From Acidobacteriota bacterium (GTDB taxonomy: Bacteria; Acidobacteriota; Terriglobia; Bryobacterales; UBA6623), in NCBI GenBank assembly GCA_027592785.1, contig JAQCLD010000015.1:1-55348 (forward strand): 55,348 nt of DNA. Reading direction: 5' to 3'. Positions 38,855 through 47,017 of the stretch are shown here, in pieces. The notes beneath the pieces are model-generated. The model did no database searches and was not told where the DNA came from. It saw only the letters and a program-made list of their open reading frames with translations. The stretch's first letter is position 1, and each line of letters begins with the position of its first letter. Position numbers and translations under genes: made by a program.

Positions 38855-38879
38855 CAAGACTACCGCGCGCACGTGGGTT

Positions 38880-38903
38880 ACTCCAGCTTCCGCTGGAGTT
38901 TTT
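38880..38903 (+). terminator. Rho-independent terminator after the porin gene
   Basis: An 8-bp perfect stem ACTCCAGC/GCTGGAGT with loop TTCC is followed by five T (38899-38903). It overlaps the extra porin codons that follow the early stop and sits 12 bp before the 3' end of the convergent TIGR03437 gene. Confidence 0.8.
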
Positions 38904-38914
38904 GAGTTGTTTAG

Positions 38915-40264
38915 TCACGGACCCGTCGCAATCAAGACCGTGTTGCTGAAGCTTGTCCCCAAAGTCACGACGACCTCAACATCGTCCGCCAGACGCGCGC
39001 CCTCGGGAATCGTGACATTGATCTGGTTCAGACCGACGAATCCGGGGGCCGTGCCGGAGAAGTTGACCACTGCGGGCAGGCCATCAATCGTAACGGTCGC
39101 GGCGGTCGCGGTCTGATTGCCGCCGGATGGGGCGCCGGTCTCTAGTGCGGGGGATGTGACGCCGAGTCCGGTCAAGAAAATGGTAACGATTTCGCCGCGC
39201 CGGGCTGGGCGTGCATCGCGGCCGGGGATGCTGCCCTCAGGGGCCACGAGGATGTTGCTATTGGCAATGAGGATCGCGCCTTGACCGGTCCCTTGTTGGT
39301 TGACGGTGAAGATGCCCGGCGCTGCTTGCCCGAGGAAGATCGTGCGCGGCTCGCTGGTTTGTCCCAGTACATCGACGGTCACTTGAGCTGAGTTTGAGCC
39401 CGCCAACTCGAAGGGTATCTGGATGCCCAGTTGGCCAGGTTGGGCGTAGAACATTGGGGCCTGGATGTCGTTCACTTTGACGCTGACGCCGCAGATGGAG
39501 GTGAGCAACTTACCGTCCGCAAAAGCTGTTCCGCAAGCTGGCGGGCCGTCATTCAAGTTGGAGCCAAATATCGCAGCGATAGACCCAGGGCCGAGCGGCG
39601 CCGGGTGCAGAGCGAAGCTGCCGTTGTTGACGATACCGCCATCGGGAACCGCTGGAGCAGGTCCCGCTGGGGGCGGCGGAACGGTCAGCGCCGTCGAGTA
39701 GATCCGATCGCCAAATTCATCGCCGCTAGCGTTCGAGGCATTGCCGGCGGCGTTGAAGACAACCGGGCCGACAACAGTGTCAGGAGCGGTCCAATTGAAC
39801 AGGAAATCGGCGCCCGCGCTCATGCCCAGCCGGGTGCCGTCTTCGGTGTGCTCGATGTACTGGATGTTGTTGAATGTTTCCGCTAGCTGCGTGAAGCCGT
39901 CGGTCGGAGTGAGGTTGCCTGCTTGCACTCCGCCTTGCGTGCGTGCGCTTAGCTGAAAGCCCCAGCGCATGCGGTCTGCGCCTGGATCCTCGACGCGGAC
40001 GGTAATGGGATAGACGACGCCGCTCATGTAGGCGATCGGAGCTCCGGAAATGATGATGCCGCCTGGACCGGTGTTTACCGGAGTGTCGATGTGGCACTCT
40101 GTGCAAGTTTCCTCTCCGAAGCCGCCGGTATGCTCCGATGGCGGACCTTCGGAGAATGCGTAGAGCAGGACTGAGCACGTGGCTAGGCCGAGCAAGCTCT
40201 TCCACAGGACGGTAGAGCGAGTCTTCCGCGGCACGTCTCCATTGCTGGATTGCGCGTGTTCCAT
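38915..40264 (-). CDS. Choice-of-anchor V/Reeler-like protein with TIGR03437 C-terminus
   Basis: A 449-residue exported protein. One N-terminal hydrophobic span (LLGLATCSVLLYAF) is followed by GFGEETCTECHIDTPVNTGP, a single CxxCH in a choice-of-anchor V/Reeler-like domain (about residues 45-190). From about residue 205 comes a TIGR03437 module, GGIVNNGSFALHPAPLGPGS through INVTIPEGARLADD. TIGR03437 is found almost only in Solibacter-like Acidobacteria, so it helps place the organism. AAGGGA lies nine bases before the ATG at 40264; an ATG at 40285 is in frame. The role is unknown; attachment at the outer surface is a reasonable guess. Confidence 0.82.
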   Translation of the reverse strand: MEHAQSSNGDVPRKTRSTVLWKSLLGLATCSVLLYAFSEGPPSEHTGGFGEETCTECHIDTPVNTGPGGIIISGAPIAYMSGVVYPITVRVEDPGADRMRWGFQLSARTQGGVQAGNLTPTDGFTQLAETFNNIQYIEHTEDGTRLGMSAGADFLFNWTAPDTVVGPVVFNAAGNASNASGDEFGDRIYSTALTVPPPPAGPAPAVPDGGIVNNGSFALHPAPLGPGSIAAIFGSNLNDGPPACGTAFADGKLLTSICGVSVKVNDIQAPMFYAQPGQLGIQIPFELAGSNSAQVTVDVLGQTSEPRTIFLGQAAPGIFTVNQQGTGQGAILIANSNILVAPEGSIPGRDARPARRGEIVTIFLTGLGVTSPALETGAPSGGNQTATAATVTIDGLPAVVNFSGTAPGFVGLNQINVTIPEGARLADDVEVVVTLGTSFSNTVLIATGP

Positions 40265-40296
40265 GGCGTGTATCCCTTGGCCCATAAATAGAGCGT

Positions 40297-40323
40297 CCGG
40301 CTAAGGCGCGAGGCCTTAGCCGG
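40297..40323 (-). terminator. Hairpin between two TIGR03437 genes
   Basis: CCGGCTAAGG and CCTTAGCCGG form a 10-bp stem around a 7-base loop. It lies downstream of the CHRD-TIGR03437 gene and before the next minus-strand gene. On the minus strand it is followed by an AT-leaning stretch (CTCTATTTAT) rather than a T run, so termination may be weak. Confidence 0.6.
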
Positions 40324-40339
40324 GCGGTTTCGGATCTGC

Positions 40340-41950
40340 CTACTGGACGTTGATCATCACAACGTTCGACAAGACGCCGTCCACGGACAATTGCACGGGT
40401 TACACACCGCTCGGCGTGCCTGCTGCGACGATCACGTTGACCTGCGCGACGCCAGCCAGCCCGGGGGCCAGCAGTGACGCAGCAACTTCGGCCGCGACGC
40501 CGCCGATTGTGGCAGTCGGCATTGTGATGGTGGTGGACAGCGGGCTGGCTGGGGGCAGTTGCCCGGTGGCGACAGCAGGTGTTCCGGCGCCCAAACCATT
40601 GGTGAATACGGCTATGGCACCGCCGATCGCCACTGGACTGGAAGCACTAATCGGCGCGAAGTTGGAGTTGTTGACGATCGCGAAGATAGACGGCGCGACC
40701 GCTGAAACGACCAACCGGGCCGTGGCGTTACCGACAACCGAGCCGCCGGAAGTGACGATGCGGACCGACTTCGGTCCCGCGCTAAGCCCGTAGGGGAACT
40801 GCGCATTGATCTGCCCCGGGCCAACGTAAAGCAACGGGGCGGGTACACTGGCAAAAAGCACGGATGTGCCGGCCAGACTCGTGGTTAAGCTCCCGTTGAC
40901 CACGGCAGCGCCAGTGGCGAACCGCGCCAGGTTAGCTCCGAAGATGGAAACGATCGAGCCAGGAGCGGCCATATTGACTCCCGCGGCAAACGTCCCGTTG
41001 ACGACGCCGCCGGAAAGAATCGTCGGCGGAGCCGCCGGAAGACCCAACTGACCACGGATCGCGCCTCCCGGGTTCACCGAGCTGTGCAGGTTTAGGTAGT
41101 GCAAGTGGGGGTTGACCACCGCGTCGCGCAGCGCCGCGATGCCGGCAGCATCATTCTCGCCCACGTTGATCGCAAACAATAGATTGCCCACGCTGTCTTC
41201 GTCAACCACGGTGTTCGAACCGCTTAGGCCGCTGTTGATTCGCACAGGGCCGTTGACCCCCGCCTCGCCATCGTGGATATGGAAACCGCGGAAAGTCACG
41301 CTCCCGGGGAACATATAGTTCGCATCGAAAATGACCGTGCCCGAAGTTATCTCGCCGCCGGCATCTCGCACTGCGAAAAGGCTGACCTTCGCGACAGCCG
41401 AGGCGTCCAGCCCTTCGATGGGCGGAACTTCATTGGCGGAACTCATGGAGAATTGGAAAGAGGATTCCGTTGTCGCCTGTAATTGGCCGCGCACCGCTCC
41501 GCCAGGATTGTCAGTCGTGTGCAGATTCAAGTAGGCGTTAGCTGGATTGGCCAGAATGATGCCGAGCGCATCCAAGTCCGCGGCCGCGGTGATCTCTACC
41601 TTGTAGGCCACCGCTCCGGCGCCATCCTCATCGACGAGGCTATTGGCCCCGGACAAAGGTGCGCGGAGCCGTGCTGGGCCGTTGGCGCCAGCCGCGCCCG
41701 GATGGATATGTAGGCCGGTCAGCGTCACCGCGCCGGGGAAGTTGTAGCGAACGTCGTAGTGCAGGGTGCCCTCGTTTACAACGCCGTTCTCGTCCCGCGT
41801 AAACAGAATTTCGGCTGAGCCGGAGCCGCTCGCATCCAAACCGACTATGGGCGGGTTTTCATTCGCCGGGCTCATCGCGGAGCGTAGAACGACCCGTTCC
41901 ATCCGAGTGAGTTGAGCGCGGAACAGTCCGCCGGGATTCACCGAGGTATG
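40340..41950 (-). pseudogene. 3' part of a split CHRD-TIGR03437 gene
   Basis: Reading from 41950, the frame opens in mid-domain with HTSVNPGGLFRAQL, the last strand of a CHRD domain. Two full CHRD domains follow (MSPANENPPIVGLDASGSG and MSSANEVPPIEGLDASAV as openings), then a TIGR03437 module. A TAA at 40400-40402 stops the frame, but the next 20 codons read PVQLSVDGVLSNVVMINVQ to a TAG at 40340-40342, the usual end of this module. The matching 5' part with signal peptide and first CHRD is at 51255-51701. Here the piece is joined in frame to pgk. Confidence 0.85.
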
Positions 41951-42913
41951 CATCGGTCCATTCCAAACGATCAGCTTGGCGCGGGCGATCTCGGCTTCGT
42001 AAGCGGCGATCGTCGCGGGACCGATATCGAGGCCCATCCAACCGGCCGGGACCGGCTCGCTCACTGCCGTCGTGCGGGTCTCCGCATCGGCGCTGAACGC
42101 CGCCGCGATCACGTGGTCGGCCGGCAGCAACAGCTTGCCGCCGGCCTTTTGCATGGTCTCGCGGGCGAGGTCGAGCTTTTCTTCCTCAACGAGTGAGCCG
42201 CCTACTTCCAGGCCCTGAGCCTTGAGAAATGTGTAGGTCATCGCACCGCCGATCAGGACGCGGTCGGCGAGCTTGAGGAAGTTATCAATCACATCGATCT
42301 TGCCCGAGATCTTGGCCCCGCCGACGATGGCGATGTAAGGGCGCTGCGGGTCTGAAACAGCCATCGCCAAGTACTGCAGCTCTTTCTGCATCAGCAAGCC
42401 CGCAGCGCACTCGGAGACGTGCTTGACGATGCCGGCGGTCGAGCCGTGAGCGCGGTGCGCGGCCCCAAACGCGTCGTTGATGTACACGTCGCACAGCGCG
42501 GCGAGTTGCTGGGCGAAGGCCGCATCGTTGGCTTCTTCGCCGGGATGGAAGCGCAAGTTCTCGAGCAGCAGAACCTCGCCCGGCTTGAGCCGCTTCGCCG
42601 CCTGCTTGACCTCGGGTCCGATGCAGTCGGAGGCCATCTCCACCGGCCGGCCGAGCAACTCGGCGAGCCGTGCGGCGACAGGCGCAAGCGTCATTCTAGG
42701 GTTGCTGCGTCCCTCAGGTCGGCCCAGGTGCGAGGCCAAGATCACGGCCGCACCCGCGTCGAGGGCCCGCTGGATCGTCGGTAGCGCGGCGCGGATGCGT
42801 GTGTCGCTGGTGATGGTTTTGGCGGTTTCCTTGTCGAGCGGAACGTTGAAATCGACACGGATGAAGGCGCGTTTTCCACGTAGATCGAGATCGTCAATCG
42901 TCTTGTAGGGCAT
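40400..42913 (-). CDS. pgk: Fusion ORF: truncated phosphoglycerate kinase joined to CHRD/TIGR03437 domains
   Basis: An 837-residue ORF in two parts. Residues 1-321 are PGK: RVDFNVPLD, ASHLGRPEG, ENLRFHPGEE, VGGAKISGKIDVIDNFL, GGAMTYTFLKAQG and ending KLIVWNGPM. PGK (glycolysis, 1,3-bisphosphoglycerate to 3-phosphoglycerate) is normally about 395-400 residues. The lost tail holds the Gly-rich GGGDS nucleotide loop and closing helices, so this should not be an active kinase. Residues 322-837 are secreted-type CHRD and TIGR03437 domains, with no signal peptide in this context. The junction is at 41950/41951. It is best read as an accidental fusion at an insertion edge; an intact pgk is expected elsewhere. 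Confidence 0.85.
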   Translation of the reverse strand: MPYKTIDDLDLRGKRAFIRVDFNVPLDKETAKTITSDTRIRAALPTIQRALDAGAAVILASHLGRPEGRSNPRMTLAPVAARLAELLGRPVEMASDCIGPEVKQAAKRLKPGEVLLLENLRFHPGEEANDAAFAQQLAALCDVYINDAFGAAHRAHGSTAGIVKHVSECAAGLLMQKELQYLAMAVSDPQRPYIAIVGGAKISGKIDVIDNFLKLADRVLIGGAMTYTFLKAQGLEVGGSLVEEEKLDLARETMQKAGGKLLLPADHVIAAAFSADAETRTTAVSEPVPAGWMGLDIGPATIAAYEAEIARAKLIVWNGPMHTSVNPGGLFRAQLTRMERVVLRSAMSPANENPPIVGLDASGSGSAEILFTRDENGVVNEGTLHYDVRYNFPGAVTLTGLHIHPGAAGANGPARLRAPLSGANSLVDEDGAGAVAYKVEITAAADLDALGIILANPANAYLNLHTTDNPGGAVRGQLQATTESSFQFSMSSANEVPPIEGLDASAVAKVSLFAVRDAGGEITSGTVIFDANYMFPGSVTFRGFHIHDGEAGVNGPVRINSGLSGSNTVVDEDSVGNLLFAINVGENDAAGIAALRDAVVNPHLHYLNLHSSVNPGGAIRGQLGLPAAPPTILSGGVVNGTFAAGVNMAAPGSIVSIFGANLARFATGAAVVNGSLTTSLAGTSVLFASVPAPLLYVGPGQINAQFPYGLSAGPKSVRIVTSGGSVVGNATARLVVSAVAPSIFAIVNNSNFAPISASSPVAIGGAIAVFTNGLGAGTPAVATGQLPPASPLSTTITMPTATIGGVAAEVAASLLAPGLAGVAQVNVIVAAGTPSGV

Positions 42914-43045
42914 ATTCGGTTGTGGTGGGTTGCGGCCGGTCGGCCGCCTAACTCCATTGTTCCACAGGGGCGCGGGGGCGCGCAGCCGGCGAAAGTGCGG
43001 CGGCATTGCATGCGACAGGCCAGCCAGTCCGTCGTGGCCTGTGGC

Positions 43046-45493
43046 TTACTTTCCGTCATCGAGGATCGCCCGGACCGCCGCCGCCAACTCGGATGGCTTG
43101 AATGGTTTGGCCAGGAAGCCGGTCCCTACATGTTTGAGTTCTTCGGCGGTGATGCGGCTGTCGGCGTATCCGGACACGTAGATTACGCGAGCCCTCGCGT
43201 GCAGCGCGCGCAATCGCCGCACCGTCTCGGGTCCGCTAAGGCCTGGCATGACAACAGCGGAGACGATCAAGTCGATTGCCCCGGGGTGTTCGCGGGCGAT
43301 CCGCAGCGCCTCTTCGCCGTCGTGCGCCAGGAGTAGATCGTAGCCCTGCTCTCTGAGGCAGCCGGCGGCGAGATAGAGCACGCAGGCTTCGTCCTCGATG
43401 AGCAACACTTGTTCGCGCCGCGGCCGACTTGCAGAACGCGCCGAGCCGGCAATCTGCGTACCGTTGTCGCGGCCGACTTTAGACGCCTTCGGAGCCGCCG
43501 GCGGCACGGCCCGAGGCAACAGCACCTCGAACGTGGATCCATCGCCGGGAGCGCTGCGCACCCGGATGCCCCCGCCGGCCTGTTTGACGATGCCATAGGA
43601 AACCGCCAGGCCGAGGCCGCTTCCCTCGGCACGATTTTTTGTTGTGAAAAACGGCTCGAAGATGCGGGACTGCGTCGCTGCGTCCATGCCCGCGCCGCTG
43701 TCGGAAATTCTGAGCGCCACGTACTCGCCCGGACGAAGCTCCGCGCCTACGCCGGTCTCGCCGCTTCGGAGCTGGACCACGCTGCACTCCAAGGTCAGCC
43801 GTCCGCCCCGCGGCATGGCGTCGCGGGCGTTGAGCGCCATGTTGATGATGACCTGCTCCAACTGGCCCGGGTCCACTCGAACGTGATAGGTCTCGGAGCT
43901 GGGAGAGGTCGAATACTCGATGTCGTCGCCCAGGAAACGCGGCAGCATGCGACCGACGTCCGACACCAAGTCGTTCAGTGAAACGACGCGGAACTCCGCC
44001 GGCTGTTTGCGAGCGAACGCCAACAGCCGGCGGGTGAGCCGCGCGGCCCGATCTCCGGCGGCGATCACGTAGTCGATCGCCTCGGTCGCCAACGCCCCCG
44101 CGGGCAGCGTGTCGCGGGCTACCTCGCTGTGGCTTTGGATGATCGTCAAAATGTTGTTGAACTCGTGGGCGACGCCCCCGGCCAGCATGCCGATAGCCTC
44201 CATCTTTTGCGACTGCAGCAGCTGCGCTTCCAAGCTTCTACGCTCGGTCACGTCGCGGACAAAGGCGAGCAGGCGACCGTCATCGAGTCGTTTGGCGCTG
44301 ACTTCAGCGGGGAGGACCGTGCCGTCTCTGCGCAGCAATCTCCAGTCGAAAGTCGCCGACTCGGTCTCCTGCAGCAACCAGACCTGGTTCGTCACATCCG
44401 CAGCGGTTTGCGGCTCCACCAGACTGCTGAGATTCCTGCCTAATAGCTCGGCCGCAGGGTAGCCGGTCATCTTGGAAACGCTGCTGTTGGCCACCCGGCA
44501 GACCCCGTCGGCCTCGAAGATCAGCACGCCGTCAACGGCCTGCTCAATGAGTTGGCGATATTCGGTCTCCTGCAGCCGGCGTGCGGCTTCGGCCCGCTTT
44601 CCCTGGCTGACAACGGCTGCTAGGAGCATCGTTGTGACAGCCGTGACGTTCGCGTAGATCCAAGTGAGTAAGTGGTTCGAGGTCGTGGAGCCGACCGCGA
44701 ACGGTCCCTGCGCGGCCGCCGTCCATCCGAGGGCGATGCCGGAGACCACGAGGTTCGCCGCGGCGGCGCCCGGCGGGCCGAATCGATAAGCGGCCCAGAT
44801 CAGCAGCGGGAACGGCAAATACTCGAGCGGCGCTTCGGCGCCCCTGGCGAAGGCCTCCATTCCAACCACAACCAGGGCCGTTGCGGCCAGGAGCGCCTCA
44901 ATCCAGCGTTTCTCGGAGCGGACCGCCGCAAGTCCGCGATGCGCCGTCAACAGGAACGGGGCTAAAACGAGCGTTCCCATGGCGTGGCCCAGTATCCATA
45001 GGCCTCCGATGCGCAGCAGCGCCGACTGGGGTGCGATGTCGGCGACGAACATCCCGAAAATCCCGCAAACGGAGCTGAGGAAAGCGGTCAGCAAACTAAT
45101 GCCGACGAAGATCACGACGTTGCGAACCTGATCGAAGCGGACGCCGACCTTCCAGCGATCGAGCAGGTAGACCGCAGTCCAGGCCTCCAGTACATTGCCG
45201 ATGGCCGTCGCCAGGACATAGACGAGGCCGCCGCCGCTGAAATAGGTGGTGAGCGCGGCGCCGAGCGCGACACCGGGCCAAAGCCCGCGCCCGCCCGTGG
45301 CTAGGGCCGCCAACGCGATGCCGCTGGAGGGCCAGACGATGCGCCCGATTGCGGAATCATGCTCTAGCGCGATGACGCCGGCGGCGGCGTAGAGAGCCGC
45401 CAGGAGCGCGATGGACCCAAGTCGTTGGAAGTCGGGGGCCGAGCTCCCGCCCCGTCGAGACGCCAAAACTGAAGATGATCGATTCGTCACCAC
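43046..45493 (-). CDS. Hybrid sensor histidine kinase (MASE1-PAS-HisKA-HATPase-receiver)
   Basis: An 815-residue membrane kinase. A MASE1-type membrane sensor covers about residues 25-310 (eight or so spans), followed by a PAS domain (YRQLIEQAVDGVLIFEADGV), HisKA with the phospho-His in GVAHEFNNIL, HATPase with ISDSGAGMD and GSGLGLAVSYGIVKQAGG, and a C-terminal receiver (VLLIEDEACVLYL). The receiver reads LIVSAVVMPGLSG where LIVSDVVMPGLSG is expected: the phospho-acceptor Asp is Ala (codon 43256-43258, GCT, one base from GAT). The Lys (FLAKPF) and acidic pocket remain. The start is GTG at 45493. The gene is inside the inserted block; no partner regulator is nearby. Confidence 0.92.
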   Translation of the reverse strand: MVTNRSSSVLASRRGGSSAPDFQRLGSIALLAALYAAAGVIALEHDSAIGRIVWPSSGIALAALATGGRGLWPGVALGAALTTYFSGGGLVYVLATAIGNVLEAWTAVYLLDRWKVGVRFDQVRNVVIFVGISLLTAFLSSVCGIFGMFVADIAPQSALLRIGGLWILGHAMGTLVLAPFLLTAHRGLAAVRSEKRWIEALLAATALVVVGMEAFARGAEAPLEYLPFPLLIWAAYRFGPPGAAAANLVVSGIALGWTAAAQGPFAVGSTTSNHLLTWIYANVTAVTTMLLAAVVSQGKRAEAARRLQETEYRQLIEQAVDGVLIFEADGVCRVANSSVSKMTGYPAAELLGRNLSSLVEPQTAADVTNQVWLLQETESATFDWRLLRRDGTVLPAEVSAKRLDDGRLLAFVRDVTERRSLEAQLLQSQKMEAIGMLAGGVAHEFNNILTIIQSHSEVARDTLPAGALATEAIDYVIAAGDRAARLTRRLLAFARKQPAEFRVVSLNDLVSDVGRMLPRFLGDDIEYSTSPSSETYHVRVDPGQLEQVIINMALNARDAMPRGGRLTLECSVVQLRSGETGVGAELRPGEYVALRISDSGAGMDAATQSRIFEPFFTTKNRAEGSGLGLAVSYGIVKQAGGGIRVRSAPGDGSTFEVLLPRAVPPAAPKASKVGRDNGTQIAGSARSASRPRREQVLLIEDEACVLYLAAGCLREQGYDLLLAHDGEEALRIAREHPGAIDLIVSAVVMPGLSGPETVRRLRALHARARVIYVSGYADSRITAEELKHVGTGFLAKPFKPSELAAAVRAILDDGK

Positions 45494-45553
45494 TGAGACT
45501 GTGGAGACGTCGCTGTTCCGCGCGCCCCGCTGCGGCCCTTAGGCCAAGATCGC

Positions 45554-47017
45554 CTAGGCCAAGATTGGTTGAATCGGCTCCCCATGAACATCGGTCAAGC
45601 GGAAGTGGCGACCCTGGAATTTGAAAGTCAGCCGCTTGTGATCGATGCCGAGACACTGCAGCAGGGTCGCGTGCAGGTCATGGACGCTTACCGCGTCTTG
45701 CGCCACGTTGTAGGAATAGTCGTCGGTCTCTCCGTGGCTGACTCCGGGCTTGAGGCCGCCGCCGGCGACCCACATCGAGAAGCAGCGCGGATGATGGTCG
45801 CGGCCGTACGTCTCAGCGGTCAGCGTGCCCTGGCAGTAGACCGTGCGCCCGAACTCTCCGCCCCACACTACCAACGTATCCTCCAGCAGGCCGCGCTGCT
45901 TGAGGTCGGTGATCAGCGCCGCCGAGGCCTGATCGGTGTCGGCGCACTGGGCCCCAATCTCCTTGGGCAGGTTTTGATGTTGGTCCCAGCCGCGGTGGAA
46001 CAGCTGGATGAAGCGCACGCCGCGCTCGGCCAGCCGCCGCGCCAACAGACAGTTGGCGGCATAAGTTCCAGGCTTGCGTGAATCCTCGCCGTAGAGCTCA
46101 AACACGCTTTCGGGCTCGCCCGAAAAATCCGTTAGCTCCGGCACGGACGTCTGCATGCGATAGGCCATCTCGTATTGCGCGATGCGCGTCGAGATCTCCG
46201 GGTCGCCCATCTCCTCCAGCCGCAGCTGGTTCATCGCTGCCAGATCGTCGAGGAAGCCGCGACGGTCGTCCTGGCTGAAACCCTCCGGGTTCGAGAGGTA
46301 CAACACAGGGTCGGATCCCGAGCGGAATTTCACGCCCTGGTAACGCGACGACAGGAAGCCCGAACCCCACAACCGGCTGTAGAGCGGCTGGCCGGCCTTC
46401 TTGCCTTGCGAGACCATCACCACAAACGCCGGCAGGTCTTGATTTTCGCTGCCGAGCCCGTAGCTCAGCCAGGAACCGATACTGGGGCGTCCGGCCAGTT
46501 GATGGCCGGTTTGGAGGAAGGTAATCGCCGGGTCGTGGTTGATCGCTTCGGTATGCAGCGAGCGGATGACCGAAATGTCGTCCGCGATCTTCGCGGTGTG
46601 CGGCAGCAGCTCGCTGATGCGCTGCCCGGAGCGGCCATGCTGCTTGAACTCGAAGCGCGATGCGGCGACGGGGAAGCTCGTCTGCGCCGCCGTCATGCCG
46701 GTCAAGCGCTGGGCGCCACGGATCGAGTCGGGCAGCTCGCTGCCTTGATGCTTTGCGAGCAGCGGCTTGTAGTCGAATAGATCCAGCTGCGCCGGGCCGC
46801 CCGACTGGAACAGATAGATCACCCGCTTCGCCTTGCCCGCGAAATGCGGCAGACCCTGCAGCCCGCCGATCTCTTCGCTGCCCTTGGGCGCCGCGCCCAG
46901 ATCTTCGCCGATCAACGACGCCAGCGCCGCCGTGCCCAAGCCCAGCGTACTGCGCGAGAAGAAGTGCCTACGAGTCAATTGAAGCCGGGCTTCTTGCGTC
47001 GGGTCCATCGTTGTCAT
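45554..47017 (-). CDS. DUF1501 family protein, Tat-exported (second copy)
   Basis: A 487-residue DUF1501 protein with a Tat-like signal ([18 protein letters not shown]). Marks are [50 protein letters not shown] and [17 protein letters not shown] followed by [12 protein letters not shown]. It differs clearly from the 4498-5922 copy, so it is not a recent duplicate. Its ATG overlaps the DUF1553 stop (ATGA, 47014-47017). The role is unknown; the sulfatase-like fold suggests hydrolysis. Confidence 0.93.
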   Translation of the reverse strand: MTTMDPTQEARLQLTRRHFFSRSTLGLGTAALASLIGEDLGAAPKGSEEIGGLQGLPHFAGKAKRVIYLFQSGGPAQLDLFDYKPLLAKHQGSELPDSIRGAQRLTGMTAAQTSFPVAASRFEFKQHGRSGQRISELLPHTAKIADDISVIRSLHTEAINHDPAITFLQTGHQLAGRPSIGSWLSYGLGSENQDLPAFVVMVSQGKKAGQPLYSRLWGSGFLSSRYQGVKFRSGSDPVLYLSNPEGFSQDDRRGFLDDLAAMNQLRLEEMGDPEISTRIAQYEMAYRMQTSVPELTDFSGEPESVFELYGEDSRKPGTYAANCLLARRLAERGVRFIQLFHRGWDQHQNLPKEIGAQCADTDQASAALITDLKQRGLLEDTLVVWGGEFGRTVYCQGTLTAETYGRDHHPRCFSMWVAGGGLKPGVSHGETDDYSYNVAQDAVSVHDLHATLLQCLGIDHKRLTFKFQGRHFRLTDVHGEPIQPILA

